NCBI RefSeq assembly: GCF_010974945.1
Contig: NZ_JAAIVB010000075.1
Coordinates: 1-64,000, forward strand
Source: Noviherbaspirillum galbum
GTDB lineage: Bacteria > Pseudomonadota > Gammaproteobacteria > Burkholderiales > Burkholderiaceae_D
Reading direction: 5' to 3'
Length of the DNA stretch: 64,000 bases
The notes below the pieces were generated by a model that worked only from the letters and a program-made list of their open reading frames with translations, made no database searches and was not told the DNA's origin. Positions 43,089 through 51,565 of the stretch are shown piece after piece; the first letter of the stretch is position 1; every line of letters starts with the position of its first letter. Made by a program: the position numbers and the translations under genes.

Positions 43089-43793
43089 TCAGCGTTTCAC
43101 CGCGAAGCAGTACAGCAGGGCGTCGCCGCCGGTGCTGCGCACGCCCGCGGGATCGCATCCGCGCGTCGGATGCGAGGAATTCCAGGAGGTGGCCCAAGGG
43201 GCGTTGATGGGCCCGGAGCGGTCATGGTGGCCGGTCATGGCCGAGCCTTCGGTTCCGCCCTTGGTCCAGTTGCCGCAGGTCATGTCGGCGAATGGCGCGC
43301 CCGGAAAAGCGGTGCCGTCCGGACGCGAGCCGGTCAGCATGTCATGCTTGTTGGGGCTGTCGGCGCGGCCGTTCACCGGCTGGCCCTTCTCGTCGAGCGC
43401 GGTTTCCTTCGTCAGGTTGTTGGACGGGGAGTGCAGGTCGTCGACGGTCTTCGCGATGACGGCTCCCTTGGCGTTCTGCCAGGGGCCCGTCCCGATGCGG
43501 TCGCGCGCGTTCACGAAATTCGGATCGTCGAGCGACTTGCCCTGGGTGCTCAGGTAGGCGTGCCAGGTCTGCTGCCCCGCGCCCGCCGCTTGCGCCAGCG
43601 ACTGGCAATGCTGGTCGGCGCCTTCCAGTCCGCCGAGGTCGCCGCCCTTGCCGATTCCCGCGCTGGTCACGAAAAAGCTCATGTTGGCGGCGCCCGCCGG
43701 CAATCCGCCCGGCCCTCCGCCGGTGCCGGCGCATCCCGCCAAGCCCGCCATCGCGCCCGCCAGCGCCGCCACGCTCCGCGTCAATCCGTTCAT
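43089..43793 (-). CDS. lectin-like exported lipoprotein
   Basis: A 234-residue predicted lipoprotein (lipobox LAGC near residue 20). The mature part begins NMSFFVTSAGIGKGGDLGGL and continues with ADQHCQSLAQAAGAGQQTWHAYLST. This Gly-rich, Cys-containing pattern resembles the C-type lectin/endostatin-like fold found in exported proteobacterial proteins. Later Cys residues (CGNWTKGG, RGCDPAGVRS, LYCFAVKR) could form disulfides. Function unknown. The ribosome site GGAGA is about seven bases from the start. It may be transcribed with the CHRD lipoprotein. Confidence 0.8.
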   Translation of the reverse strand: MNGLTRSVAALAGAMAGLAGCAGTGGGPGGLPAGAANMSFFVTSAGIGKGGDLGGLEGADQHCQSLAQAAGAGQQTWHAYLSTQGKSLDDPNFVNARDRIGTGPWQNAKGAVIAKTVDDLHSPSNNLTKETALDEKGQPVNGRADSPNKHDMLTGSRPDGTAFPGAPFADMTCGNWTKGGTEGSAMTGHHDRSGPINAPWATSWNSSHPTRGCDPAGVRSTGGDALLYCFAVKR

Positions 43794-44138
43794 GTCGTCT
43801 CCTGTTATTCGTTTTCGTTTGCAGCCAACGTCGAATCATGCGGCGCGCCGTGGGTTTCCGACCGGTCCGCCCCTGCTTCCGCCTTCCACGGAATCGTGCA
43901 GGATCGCCGCTCGGACGCGCGCAACTTGCAGTGTCGGGCCTGGCGGCGCGCATGCCCACCCGCTCCGCATCGAGTTTTGCAAAATATCAAAGGGATCCCC
44001 GGGCGGCACGCCGGCGTTTCCGGTCACGATCTGGTCAAGGCGCATGGCAATGGATGGTTTTTGCCGCCACGCATGTCTTATACTTGCGGCTGCACGCCGC
44101 GCCGCCTTGCCGGCCCGCCCTGATAGGAAAGGATGACC
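43794..44138. other. intergenic region, weak promoter signal only
   Basis: About 345 bases between the divergent lectin-like and propeller lipoprotein genes. TATACT at 44079-44084 could be the -10 box of the rightward gene, but no convincing -35 box lies at the right distance. A long open frame crossing this region has no ribosome site and continues out of frame through the next gene, so I do not accept it. Confidence 0.4.
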
Positions 44139-44858
44139 ATGGACCGTACCGTCTCGCGTTTTGCCCTGGCCGGCTTGGCCAGCCTGGCTTGCTTACTGAC
44201 GGGATGCGCGCTGTTGTTCGGCAAGCAGGTCGATCCGGACAGCCGGATGATCTCGCCGGACGGGTCGAAGGCGATCTGGCGGGTGGTCGAGGTGCGCAGC
44301 CCGCTGTACGTCGGGCGTGTGGCGGGCAACGAGCCGCCGCGGCAACTGATGGCGGTCCACGGCCCGGCCTATTGGGCCAGGGACAGCCGGCACGTGGTGG
44401 TGCAGGCCGAACGGTCGGGCAAGCAGTCCGACATCCTGGTGTTCGACAGCGAGCGCCCGCAGCAGGAGCCGCTGAACCTGACGCCCTGGAGCGGGGCGCG
44501 CTCTGTGGTGGTGCCCGGCGCCCTGTCGGCCGACAAGGTTTATTTCGCCAGCAACAGGCGCGACGACGCGGTGTTCGACCTGTATGCCGGCGACATCGCG
44601 AGCGGCGCCGCCGAACTCGTGTTCCGCAATCCCGGCGACGTGGTCCAATGGATCGCCGATGTCGACGGCACCATCGGCGCCCGGGTGCGGCAGCAGGACG
44701 AACAGTACATCCTCCAGGTGATGAATCCCTCGACCCACACCTGGAGGTCGGTCTACCACTGGACCGACGACAACAAACTCACTCCCGAGCGCATCGACCG
44801 CGCCAACGGCGAATTCCTCGCCGTGGCGAAGAAGGTCAAGTACCAGGCCAGCCGCTGA
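44139..44858 (+). CDS. beta-propeller lipoprotein
   Basis: A 239-residue predicted lipoprotein (lipobox LTGC near residue 23). The mature part reads as repeated propeller blades with the TolB/dipeptidyl-peptidase pattern: SPDGSKAIWRVVEV, PAYWARDSRHVVVQAERSGKQSDILVFD, ADKVYFASNRRDDAVFDLYAGD. It looks like the N-terminal propeller of an S9 peptidase without the peptidase, so it is probably a binding protein. The ATG at 44139 has AGGAAAGG at a good distance; an ATG six bases upstream has not. Function unknown. Confidence 0.8.
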   Translation: MDRTVSRFALAGLASLACLLTGCALLFGKQVDPDSRMISPDGSKAIWRVVEVRSPLYVGRVAGNEPPRQLMAVHGPAYWARDSRHVVVQAERSGKQSDILVFDSERPQQEPLNLTPWSGARSVVVPGALSADKVYFASNRRDDAVFDLYAGDIASGAAELVFRNPGDVVQWIADVDGTIGARVRQQDEQYILQVMNPSTHTWRSVYHWTDDNKLTPERIDRANGEFLAVAKKVKYQASR

Positions 44859-44876
44859 TCGGCCCCGGGGCAGGGA

Positions 44877-45488
44877 TCAGGACTTGATCAGTCCTTCCTC
44901 GCGCATGGCGGCCTGCACCGCGGGCCGCTCGGCGACACGCCCGAGATAGGCTTGCACCGCCGGCCAGGGGCCCAGGTCGAACTTCACCAGCCGCGTCCAG
45001 CTCAGGACCGTGAAGAGATAAGCATCGGCAACGGTGAACCGGCTGCCCATCAGGAATTCCTGCTTCTGCAAAATCGGCTCGACGATCTTCAGCCGGTTCG
45101 TCAGCGTGTCGCGCGCGCCCTGCTTGGTTTCCTGGGGAGAGCTGGAGTGGAACAGCGGGCCGAAGGTCTTGTGGAATTCCGAGGAAATGAAATTCAGCAT
45201 TTCCATCAGCCGGTAGCGTTCCATGGTGCCGGCGGCGGGCGCGAGTCCGGTTTCCGGCTTCCGGTCGGCGAGGTACTGCAAGACGACCGCGGCCTCGGTC
45301 AGGATTTGGCCATCGTCGAGCTGCAGCGCGGGCACGTAGCCTTTCGGATTGATGGCGCGGTAGTCGCCGCCGCTGGCGGTTTTCTTGTCGGCAAGGTTGA
45401 CTTTCTCTGTATCGAAATCGAAGCCGGCTTCGCGCAGCACGATGTGCGCGGACAGGGAACAGGCGCCCGGAGAGAAATACAGCTTCAT
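44877..45488 (-). CDS. gstA: glutathione S-transferase
   Basis: A 203-residue enzyme, the size of E. coli GstA (201). The thioredoxin-like part (1-80) starts MKLYFSPGACSLSAHIVLRE; the Cys10 is the residue that forms the mixed disulfide with glutathione in beta-class enzymes. The helical domain (88-200) holds FTVADAYLFTVL. It conjugates glutathione to electrophiles or reduces peroxides. GGAAGG precedes the start. It is divergent from the acyl-CoA ligase gene. Confidence 0.93.
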   Translation of the reverse strand: MKLYFSPGACSLSAHIVLREAGFDFDTEKVNLADKKTASGGDYRAINPKGYVPALQLDDGQILTEAAVVLQYLADRKPETGLAPAAGTMERYRLMEMLNFISSEFHKTFGPLFHSSSPQETKQGARDTLTNRLKIVEPILQKQEFLMGSRFTVADAYLFTVLSWTRLVKFDLGPWPAVQAYLGRVAERPAVQAAMREEGLIKS

Positions 45489-45618
45489 GCAACACCTTCC
45501 TTCTTGTTGGTCGGGATGAACGGACGACGCGTCCGTGATGGCGATGGTAGCGCAGCGCACCGACGTCCGCTCGCGCGCGATGCGGGACTCGCGCAAAGCA
45601 TGATTCACCGGCCGCGCC

Positions 45619-45624
45619 TATAAT
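45619..45624 (+). promoter_or_regulatory. possible -10 box for the acyl-CoA ligase gene
   Basis: A perfect TATAAT lies 48 bases before the ligase start. The -35 region 16-18 bases upstream does not resemble TTGACA, so an activator would be needed, or this is chance. Confidence 0.35.
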
Positions 45625-45671
45625 GAACCGGCATAACAAAGAGAACAGTACGGCATCCACACAGGAGACTT

Positions 45672-47339
45672 ATGAAACCCTTGCATTACGCCCACTGGCC
45701 GGCGGGCATGCCCTACGCCATCAGCACCCCCGATACCAGCGTCTACGTGAATCTCGAGGTGTCCGCCCTGCGTTATCCCAACCGGCCGGCCATCATTTTC
45801 TACGATACCGTCCTGACCTACGCCGAGCTGCATGCGGAGGTGCTGGCACTGGCCGGCTACCTGCAGCAGGCGTGCGGCGTCAAGCGCGGCGACCGGGTCC
45901 TGCTGAACATGCAGAACAGCCCGCAATTCATCATCGCCTACTACGCCATCATGCGCGCCGATGCCATGGTGGTTCCTGTCAACCCGATGCTGATGACCGA
46001 CGAGCTGCGCCATTACATCGAAGACAGCGATGCCGCGGTTGCCATCGTTTCCCAGGAAATCTTCGCCCGCACGGCGCCGCTGGTCGGCACCACCGGCCTC
46101 AAGCATGCGATCGTCGCCGCCTACTCCGACTACGCCACCGCGGCCACCGACCTCAACGTGCCCGACTTCGTGCGCGCGCCGTACGGCGTGCCGCCCCAGG
46201 ACGGCGTCGTTCCCTGGAAGGAAGCGATCGCGCAGCGCCACGCGCCGCGCGTTCACGAGGCCGGCCCCGACGACCTGGCCTGCATGCCCTATACCTCCGG
46301 CACCACCGGCAAGCCCAAGGGCTGCATCCATACCCATCGTTCGGTGATGTTCAACGCGGTCGCCAGCCCGACCTGGTCGGGACCGATGGCGCCCGACCAC
46401 GTGACCCTCGCTGTGCTGCCTTTTTTCCACGTCACCGGCATGCAATCGGTGATGAACGCCATGATCTACACCGGCGGCGCGATCGTGGTCCTGCCGCGCT
46501 GGGACCGCGACGCGGCCGGCCAGCTCATCACCCGCTACAAGGTCACGACCTGGACCCTGATCCCGACCATGATGATCGATTTCCTGTCCAACCCGCGCCT
46601 GGCCGAGTACGACATCTCCGGCCTCAAGCGCGTGTCGGGCGGGGGCGCGGCCATGCCGGCGGCGATCGCCCAGAAGCTGCTCGACCTCACCGGCCAGCAG
46701 TACATGGAAGGCTACGGCTTGTCCGAAACCATGGCGGCCTCGCACGTCAACCCGCCCAATCGCATGAAGCAGCAATGCCTCGGCATGCCTTACCTGAACG
46801 TCGATTCGCGCGTCGTCGATCCGGTCACTTTCCAGGAAATGCCGCCCGGCGAAACCGGCGAGATCTGGATCAATGGCCCGCAGGTGTTCCAAGGCTACTG
46901 GAAGGATCCGAAGAAGACCGAGGAATCCTTCGCCGAACTCGACGGCAAGCGCTTCTTCCGCTCCGGCGACCTCGGCTACGTGGACGAGGAAGGCTTCTTC
47001 TTCTTTACCGACCGACTGAAGCGCATGATCAACGCCAGCGGCTTCAAGGTCTGGCCGGCGGAAGTGGAGTCGATGATGTACCAGCATCCCGCGGTGCAGG
47101 AATGCTGTGTCATCGCGGCCAAGGACCCTTACCGCGGCGAGACCGTGAAGGCGGTCATCGTCAAGCGGCCGGGCACCGACCCGACCCCGGACGAGATCGT
47201 GCAATGGGCCCAGCAGAAGATGGCAGCCTACAAGGTGCCGAAGGTGATCGAGTTCGTCGATACCCTGCCCAAGTCCGCGACCGGCAAGGTCATGTGGCGT
47301 GCCTTGCAGGAACAGGAAATGGCAAAGGCTGCCGCCTGA
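45672..47339 (+). CDS. AMP-forming acyl-CoA ligase
   Basis: A 555-residue member of the ANL family, which activates a fatty or aromatic acid as acyl-AMP and transfers it to coenzyme A. The P-loop-like motif YTSGTTGKPKGC, the A5 motif GYGLSET, and the hinge-region FFFTDRLKRMINASGFKVWP are intact, as is the catalytic Lys in PKSATGKVMWRAL. It resembles long-chain fatty acid ligases. AGGAGAC precedes the start. It stands alone, divergent from gstA. Confidence 0.93.
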   Translation: MKPLHYAHWPAGMPYAISTPDTSVYVNLEVSALRYPNRPAIIFYDTVLTYAELHAEVLALAGYLQQACGVKRGDRVLLNMQNSPQFIIAYYAIMRADAMVVPVNPMLMTDELRHYIEDSDAAVAIVSQEIFARTAPLVGTTGLKHAIVAAYSDYATAATDLNVPDFVRAPYGVPPQDGVVPWKEAIAQRHAPRVHEAGPDDLACMPYTSGTTGKPKGCIHTHRSVMFNAVASPTWSGPMAPDHVTLAVLPFFHVTGMQSVMNAMIYTGGAIVVLPRWDRDAAGQLITRYKVTTWTLIPTMMIDFLSNPRLAEYDISGLKRVSGGGAAMPAAIAQKLLDLTGQQYMEGYGLSETMAASHVNPPNRMKQQCLGMPYLNVDSRVVDPVTFQEMPPGETGEIWINGPQVFQGYWKDPKKTEESFAELDGKRFFRSGDLGYVDEEGFFFFTDRLKRMINASGFKVWPAEVESMMYQHPAVQECCVIAAKDPYRGETVKAVIVKRPGTDPTPDEIVQWAQQKMAAYKVPKVIEFVDTLPKSATGKVMWRALQEQEMAKAAA

Positions 47340-47418
47340 TCCTGAAGGCGGCCTGCACGCTTGCGTCCGGAAGGCCGAGCGCAAGCGCGACGCGATAGCC
47401 CGTTACGCCAACGTGCCG

Positions 47419-48147
47419 TCAGCGGACCGGCGAGGCAGGCACCTGAAGCTGCCTGCCCTGCAGCACGCGCGCGACGCGCTCCGGGCTCTGGTGCAGGTTC
47501 TGGCGCAGCATGCGTTCGACGGTGTCCCGCGCGCCGTCGAACTCATCGCCGCTCAAGGCCGCGCCGCTTTCCGAAGCGGACGCCACGCGATCCATGATGG
47601 CTTGCCGGGTGGGTCCGTCGATATTGATTTCATGCGGCGAACGCGGCTCGATAAATTCCTTGACGATCCGTTTCGCTTCCTTCCTGGCCGCCCAGGACCG
47701 CAGCACACCGCTGGCGCCGTTGGTGGTGAGGGTTTTTTCGTACTTGTACGCGGCACGCAGGAAGCGCGCGGATTCGTGCATTCCCGATTCGCTGTCCTTG
47801 GACAGGAACTTCAGCAGCTGGCGGCTTTCCTCCCGGCTCGAGGGCGTGAAAAGCTCCCTGGGCGAAATGGGCGAAATGGGCGTGACGGGCGAAAGCGGCG
47901 AGGGGTGCGAGGCGGCCGAGCGGCTGAACGGTTCGCGGGACCCGGCGTCGACCCGCTCGCCCGGCGCGGGCATCGCTGGGCGCTTCAGCAGCGCCTTGCA
48001 CCTGGACTTGAACGTCATCCATTTGCTGCCCGGTGGGGCCATGGCTATCCGCACGGGACTGTCATCGGTGAGCGGGATGGGCTGGCAAGAAGAAAGGGAA
48101 GGGATGTCGGCGGGACCCGCGTGTCGCGCGGAACTGAAGATCTTCAT
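47419..48147 (-). CDS. RGS-domain-like protein with Ser/Pro-rich N-terminus
   Basis: A 242-residue protein. The first 100 residues are low-complexity, rich in Ser, Pro and Arg, with a run of SP pairs (SPLSPVTPISPISPRELF). Residues about 102-225 resemble an RGS domain, the fold that speeds GTP hydrolysis by eukaryotic G-alpha proteins: LLKFLSKDSE, AKRIVKEFIE, HEINIDGPTRQAI (172-184) and FDGARDTVERML (203-214) line up in order with the RGS consensus. The Asn of the EINLD motif, which contacts G-alpha, is kept. The start at 48147 has no strong ribosome site. No partner gene is next to it. It may be a secreted effector; see findings. Confidence 0.75.
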   Translation of the reverse strand: MKIFSSARHAGPADIPSLSSCQPIPLTDDSPVRIAMAPPGSKWMTFKSRCKALLKRPAMPAPGERVDAGSREPFSRSAASHPSPLSPVTPISPISPRELFTPSSREESRQLLKFLSKDSESGMHESARFLRAAYKYEKTLTTNGASGVLRSWAARKEAKRIVKEFIEPRSPHEINIDGPTRQAIMDRVASASESGAALSGDEFDGARDTVERMLRQNLHQSPERVARVLQGRQLQVPASPVR

Positions 48148-48285
48148 CGTGGAACTGGTTGCCTTGAGTGGTGGAAACCAATCTGGGTGACGAATGGAAA
48201 CATTGAGTTTCGCCGCCGTCCCGCCTGCTTGAGCAGGATCAAGGCGGCGACGAGCGTAAAATAGCGGCCTTGCCCGCGCCACGCC

Positions 48286-49770
48286 ATGACCATCCTCCTC
48301 TCCACCCTCAATGCCCGCTACACCCATGCCTCACTGGGCCTGCGCTATCTCCTTGCTAACATGGGCGACCTGCAGCCGGCCACCCGGCTGATGGAGTTCG
48401 TCATCGGCGCGAAGCCCGCCGATCTCGCCGAACGCCTGCTGGCGCACGAGCCGCGCATCATCGGCTTCGGCGTCTATATCTGGAACGTCGAGGAAACCAC
48501 CAGGCTGGTGGCCCTGCTCAAGCGCGTCGCGCCGGAGGTGGTGATCGTGCTCGGCGGACCCGAGGTCTCGCATGAGACCGGAGAGCAGGACATCACCCGG
48601 CTGGCCGATTACGTGGTGACAGGCTGGGGCGACGTCACCTTTCCCGCGCTTTGCCGCCAGATCCTGCATGGCCCCAAGCCGCTGATGAAGGTGCATGCCG
48701 GCGTGCAGCCGCCGCTGCAGGACATTGTCCTGCCCTATCACCTCTACGACGACGACGACATCGCCCACCGCACGCTGTATGTCGAAGCCTCGCGCGGCTG
48801 CCCGTTCAAGTGCGAGTTCTGCCTGTCGGCGCTGGACAAGACCGCCTGGCCGTTCGACCTCGACGCCTTCCTCGGCGCGCTGGAAAGCCTGCATGCGCGC
48901 GGCGCGCGGCTGTTCAAGTTCGTCGACCGCACCTTCAACCTGAACGTCAAGGCCAGCCTGCGCATCATGCAGTTCTTCCTCGACAAGCTGGAGGCGCATC
49001 CCGACGATCCGGTCCATGCCCATTTCGAAGTCGTGCCCGACCACCTGCCCGAGGCGCTGAAGGCGGCGATCATGCGCTTTCCGCAGGGAACGCTGCAGTT
49101 CGAGATCGGCATCCAGAGCTTCAACCCGGAGGTCCAGGCCATGGTCAGCCGCCGCCAGGACAACGAGAAAGCCGCCGACAACATCCGCTGGCTGCACCAG
49201 CATTCCCGCGCCCATCTCCACGTCGACCTGATCGCCGGCTTGCCCGGCGAGGACCTCGACAGCTTCGCGCGCGGCTTCGACAAGCTGGTAGGCCTCGGGC
49301 CGCATGAAATCCAGTTCGGCATCCTCAAGCGCCTGCGCGGCACGCCGATCATCCGCCATACCGAGGCCTGCGGCATGGTCTTCGATCCCGCCCCGCCCTA
49401 TGCGATCCTCGCGACCGACCGCATCGACTTCGGCACCATGCAGCGCCTGGTGCGCTTCGCCCGCTACTGGGACCTAGTGGCCAACTCCGGCCGCTTCGCC
49501 AACACGCTGCCGCTCATTCTCGGCGACGCGCCCTTCGCCAACTTCATGGCGCTGTCCGACTGGCTATACCGCCGCACCGACGCGACCCACCGCATCGCGC
49601 TCGACAAGCTGGCGGCCCTGGTCGGCGAATGGCTGCGCCAGACGCACGACGAGGAAGCGGTGAACGCGGCGCTGGACGGCGACTACGCGACGCAGGCGCC
49701 GCGCCTGCACGTGCGGCAGAAGGCATCGGATGGCGCCATCCGGCGGCAGGCGCAGCACGGACGGCGATGA
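48286..49770 (+). CDS. B12-binding-domain radical SAM protein
   Basis: A 494-residue enzyme. The first 130 residues have the cobalamin-binding Rossmann pattern (RIIGFGVYIWNVEET, VIVLGGPEVSHE) without the usual DxHxxG base. A radical SAM core follows with the cluster motif CPFKCEFC (CxxxCxxC). The C-terminal part (about 330-470) matches DUF4080. Such enzymes transfer methyl groups or rearrange carbon skeletons, often in natural product pathways; here the substrate is unknown. It is divergent from the RGS-like gene with a 138-base gap. Confidence 0.92.
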   Translation: MTILLSTLNARYTHASLGLRYLLANMGDLQPATRLMEFVIGAKPADLAERLLAHEPRIIGFGVYIWNVEETTRLVALLKRVAPEVVIVLGGPEVSHETGEQDITRLADYVVTGWGDVTFPALCRQILHGPKPLMKVHAGVQPPLQDIVLPYHLYDDDDIAHRTLYVEASRGCPFKCEFCLSALDKTAWPFDLDAFLGALESLHARGARLFKFVDRTFNLNVKASLRIMQFFLDKLEAHPDDPVHAHFEVVPDHLPEALKAAIMRFPQGTLQFEIGIQSFNPEVQAMVSRRQDNEKAADNIRWLHQHSRAHLHVDLIAGLPGEDLDSFARGFDKLVGLGPHEIQFGILKRLRGTPIIRHTEACGMVFDPAPPYAILATDRIDFGTMQRLVRFARYWDLVANSGRFANTLPLILGDAPFANFMALSDWLYRRTDATHRIALDKLAALVGEWLRQTHDEEAVNAALDGDYATQAPRLHVRQKASDGAIRRQAQHGRR

Positions 49771-49793
49771 AAGCGGGAGGATTGCCGGCCGCT

Positions 49794-50009
49794 TCAGGGT
49801 TGCCGGCCGCGCCAGGTGTCGATCAGCTGGCGCGCCGCCGGCTCCAGCGCCTCGATGGGCAAGGCCTTGCTCTGGTGGTAGATCATCATGGCGTAAACCG
49901 TCGCCAGCGTGTTCACCTCGGGCGACAGCGCGCGCTCCTCTCCCTGCGAAGGGCGGGCGGCGCGCCAGTAGTTGATGGCTTGTTCGAGGTCGGCGAGAGT
50001 AATGTCCAT
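49794..50009 (-). CDS. DUF3717 domain protein
   Basis: A 71-residue helical protein starting MDITLADLEQAINYWR, the opening typical of DUF3717, a small family known mainly from Burkholderiales. PSQGEERALSPEVNTLATVYAMMI follows. Function unknown. The ATG at 50009 gives exactly this start; no strong ribosome site precedes it. It is convergent with the radical SAM gene. Confidence 0.85.
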   Translation of the reverse strand: MDITLADLEQAINYWRAARPSQGEERALSPEVNTLATVYAMMIYHQSKALPIEALEPAARQLIDTWRGRQP

Positions 50010-50145
50010 GGCGCTATTGTAAGGGCTGGCGGGAAATGATCCCAAGTCGGTGTCGGCGTGACCCTTTGTTCCAGGAACGGCGACCGCGCTGCCTGCGGTG
50101 CCTGTGCTTGTTATCATGCCGGCTACCCCTCCAAGGAGCAAGCCC

Positions 50146-50850
50146 ATGAATTTCCTACTCGTGCATGGCGCCTGGCACGGCGGCTGGTGCTGGCGTGACG
50201 TCGCCGGACGGCTCAGGCAGGCCGGACACGCGGCATGGACCCCCACCCTGACCGGCCTGGGCGAGCGCGCCCACCTGCTCGACGCCAGCACCGGCCTGCA
50301 AACCTTCGCCGACGACATCTGCGCCGTGATCGAGTGCGAGGAACTGGATGAGGTGGTGCTGGTCGGGCACAGCTTCGGCGGGCTGGTCGCCACCTTGGTG
50401 GCCGACCGCATGGCCGCGCGGCTGAAGCAGCTGGTCTACCTCGATGCGCTGATCGTGCCGGCCGGTCAGTCTGGCATGAGCATCCTGTCGCCGGAAGTGC
50501 GCCGGGAACGCAGCCGCACCATCGATGCCGAAGGCCTGCGCATGGCGATTCCCTCGCCCGACCGCTTCGGCGTGACCGATCCGGTGCAGGCGGCATGGCT
50601 GTCGCGCCGTCTCACACCGCATCCCCTGAAGGGCTACACCGACACCCTCGACCTCGTTCATCCGGTGGGCAATGGCTTGCCCTGCACCTACGTTGCCGTC
50701 ACCGATCCCTGGTATCCGCCGCTGGCGGGCGTGCGCGACTGGGCCAGGCGGCAACCCGGCTGGCAATGGCGCGAAATCGCCGCCGGCCACGATGCCATGG
50801 TGACCTCGCCCGAATCATTGACCCAACTGCTCCTGGACATTGCATCATGA
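50146..50850 (+). CDS. alpha/beta hydrolase, EstC/SABP2-like
   Basis: A 234-residue soluble hydrolase. FLLVHGAWHGGWCW is the oxyanion segment, VLVGHSFGGLVA holds the nucleophile Ser, and the catalytic His lies in AAGHDAM near the end. The small size and the WHGGWCW motif fit the EstC and plant methyl-ester-esterase group. The substrate is probably a small ester. AAGGAG sets the start at 50146. The stop overlaps the SDR start (ATGA), so the two enzymes probably act in one pathway. Confidence 0.9.
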   Translation: MNFLLVHGAWHGGWCWRDVAGRLRQAGHAAWTPTLTGLGERAHLLDASTGLQTFADDICAVIECEELDEVVLVGHSFGGLVATLVADRMAARLKQLVYLDALIVPAGQSGMSILSPEVRRERSRTIDAEGLRMAIPSPDRFGVTDPVQAAWLSRRLTPHPLKGYTDTLDLVHPVGNGLPCTYVAVTDPWYPPLAGVRDWARRQPGWQWREIAAGHDAMVTSPESLTQLLLDIAS

Positions 50851-51545
50851 AACCTGTTGCCATCATCACCGCCGCCTCGCGCGGCATGGGCGCCGGCTGC
50901 GCCCGCGAACTCGCCGCGCGCGGTTACGTCCTCGTGCTCATGTCGCGTTCCGAAGACATCCACGCCCTTGCCGGCGAGCTGAACGCTACCGCCCTGCAAG
51001 GCAGCAGCGACAATGCCGACGACCTGCGCAAGCTGGTCGAGCTCGCCATGACCACGCATGGACGGATCGATGCCGTCGTCAACAATACCGGGCATCCGAA
51101 GAAGGGGCCGCTGCTGGAATTGAGCGATGCCGACTGGCACGCCGGGCTCGACCTGCTGTTGCTCAACGTGGTGCGCATGACGCGCCTCGTCACGCCCATC
51201 ATGCAAGGCCAGGGCGGCGGCGCCATCGTGAACATCTCTACCTTCGCCGCGTTCGAGCCGTCGGCGCGCTTCCCGATTTCCGCGACGCTGCGCGCCGCGC
51301 TCGGCAGCTATACCAAGATCTATGCCGATGAGGTTGCAAAGCACGGCATCCGCATCAACAACGTGCTGCCGGGCTACGTGGATTCGATTCCCCAGAACGA
51401 GGCGACGCTGGCGCAGATTCCCATGGGCCGGCAGGCCACGGTCGGCGAGATCGCCAAGACCGTGGCTTTCCTGCTGTCGGCGGACGCGGGCTACGTCACC
51501 GGCCAGAACCTGCGGGTGGATGGCGGCATCACCCGCTCGGTGTGA
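50847..51545 (+). CDS. SDR-family oxidoreductase with altered active site
   Basis: A 232-residue short-chain dehydrogenase. The cofactor motif TAASRGMGAGCA, the NNTG strand, NIST (catalytic Ser) and the PGYVDS loop are present. The usual YxxxK pair is missing: at the site of YSASKAAL the protein reads SATLRAAL, so Tyr is Ser and Lys is Arg. Such non-classical SDRs exist, but it is not certain that this one is an ordinary dehydrogenase. Coupled to the preceding hydrolase by a four-base overlap. Confidence 0.88.
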   Translation: MKPVAIITAASRGMGAGCARELAARGYVLVLMSRSEDIHALAGELNATALQGSSDNADDLRKLVELAMTTHGRIDAVVNNTGHPKKGPLLELSDADWHAGLDLLLLNVVRMTRLVTPIMQGQGGGAIVNISTFAAFEPSARFPISATLRAALGSYTKIYADEVAKHGIRINNVLPGYVDSIPQNEATLAQIPMGRQATVGEIAKTVAFLLSADAGYVTGQNLRVDGGITRSV

Positions 51546-51565
51546 GCTGGAAAGACAGATCCGCC

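Noticed and set aside
43838-44887. 349-codon plus-strand frame over the propeller lipoprotein
   Set aside because: It is out of frame with a gene that has a lipobox and propeller motifs, and is Arg/Pro/Gly-rich like other shadows.
47340-48290. Plus-strand frames opposite the RGS-like gene
   Set aside because: They lack ribosome sites and recognisable motifs, whereas the minus-strand frame has ordered RGS-like motifs.
48148-48327. Longer start for the RGS-like protein at 48327
   Set aside because: It would overlap the divergent radical SAM gene by 42 bases and remove the intergenic space; the ATG at 48147 leaves a normal divergent gap.
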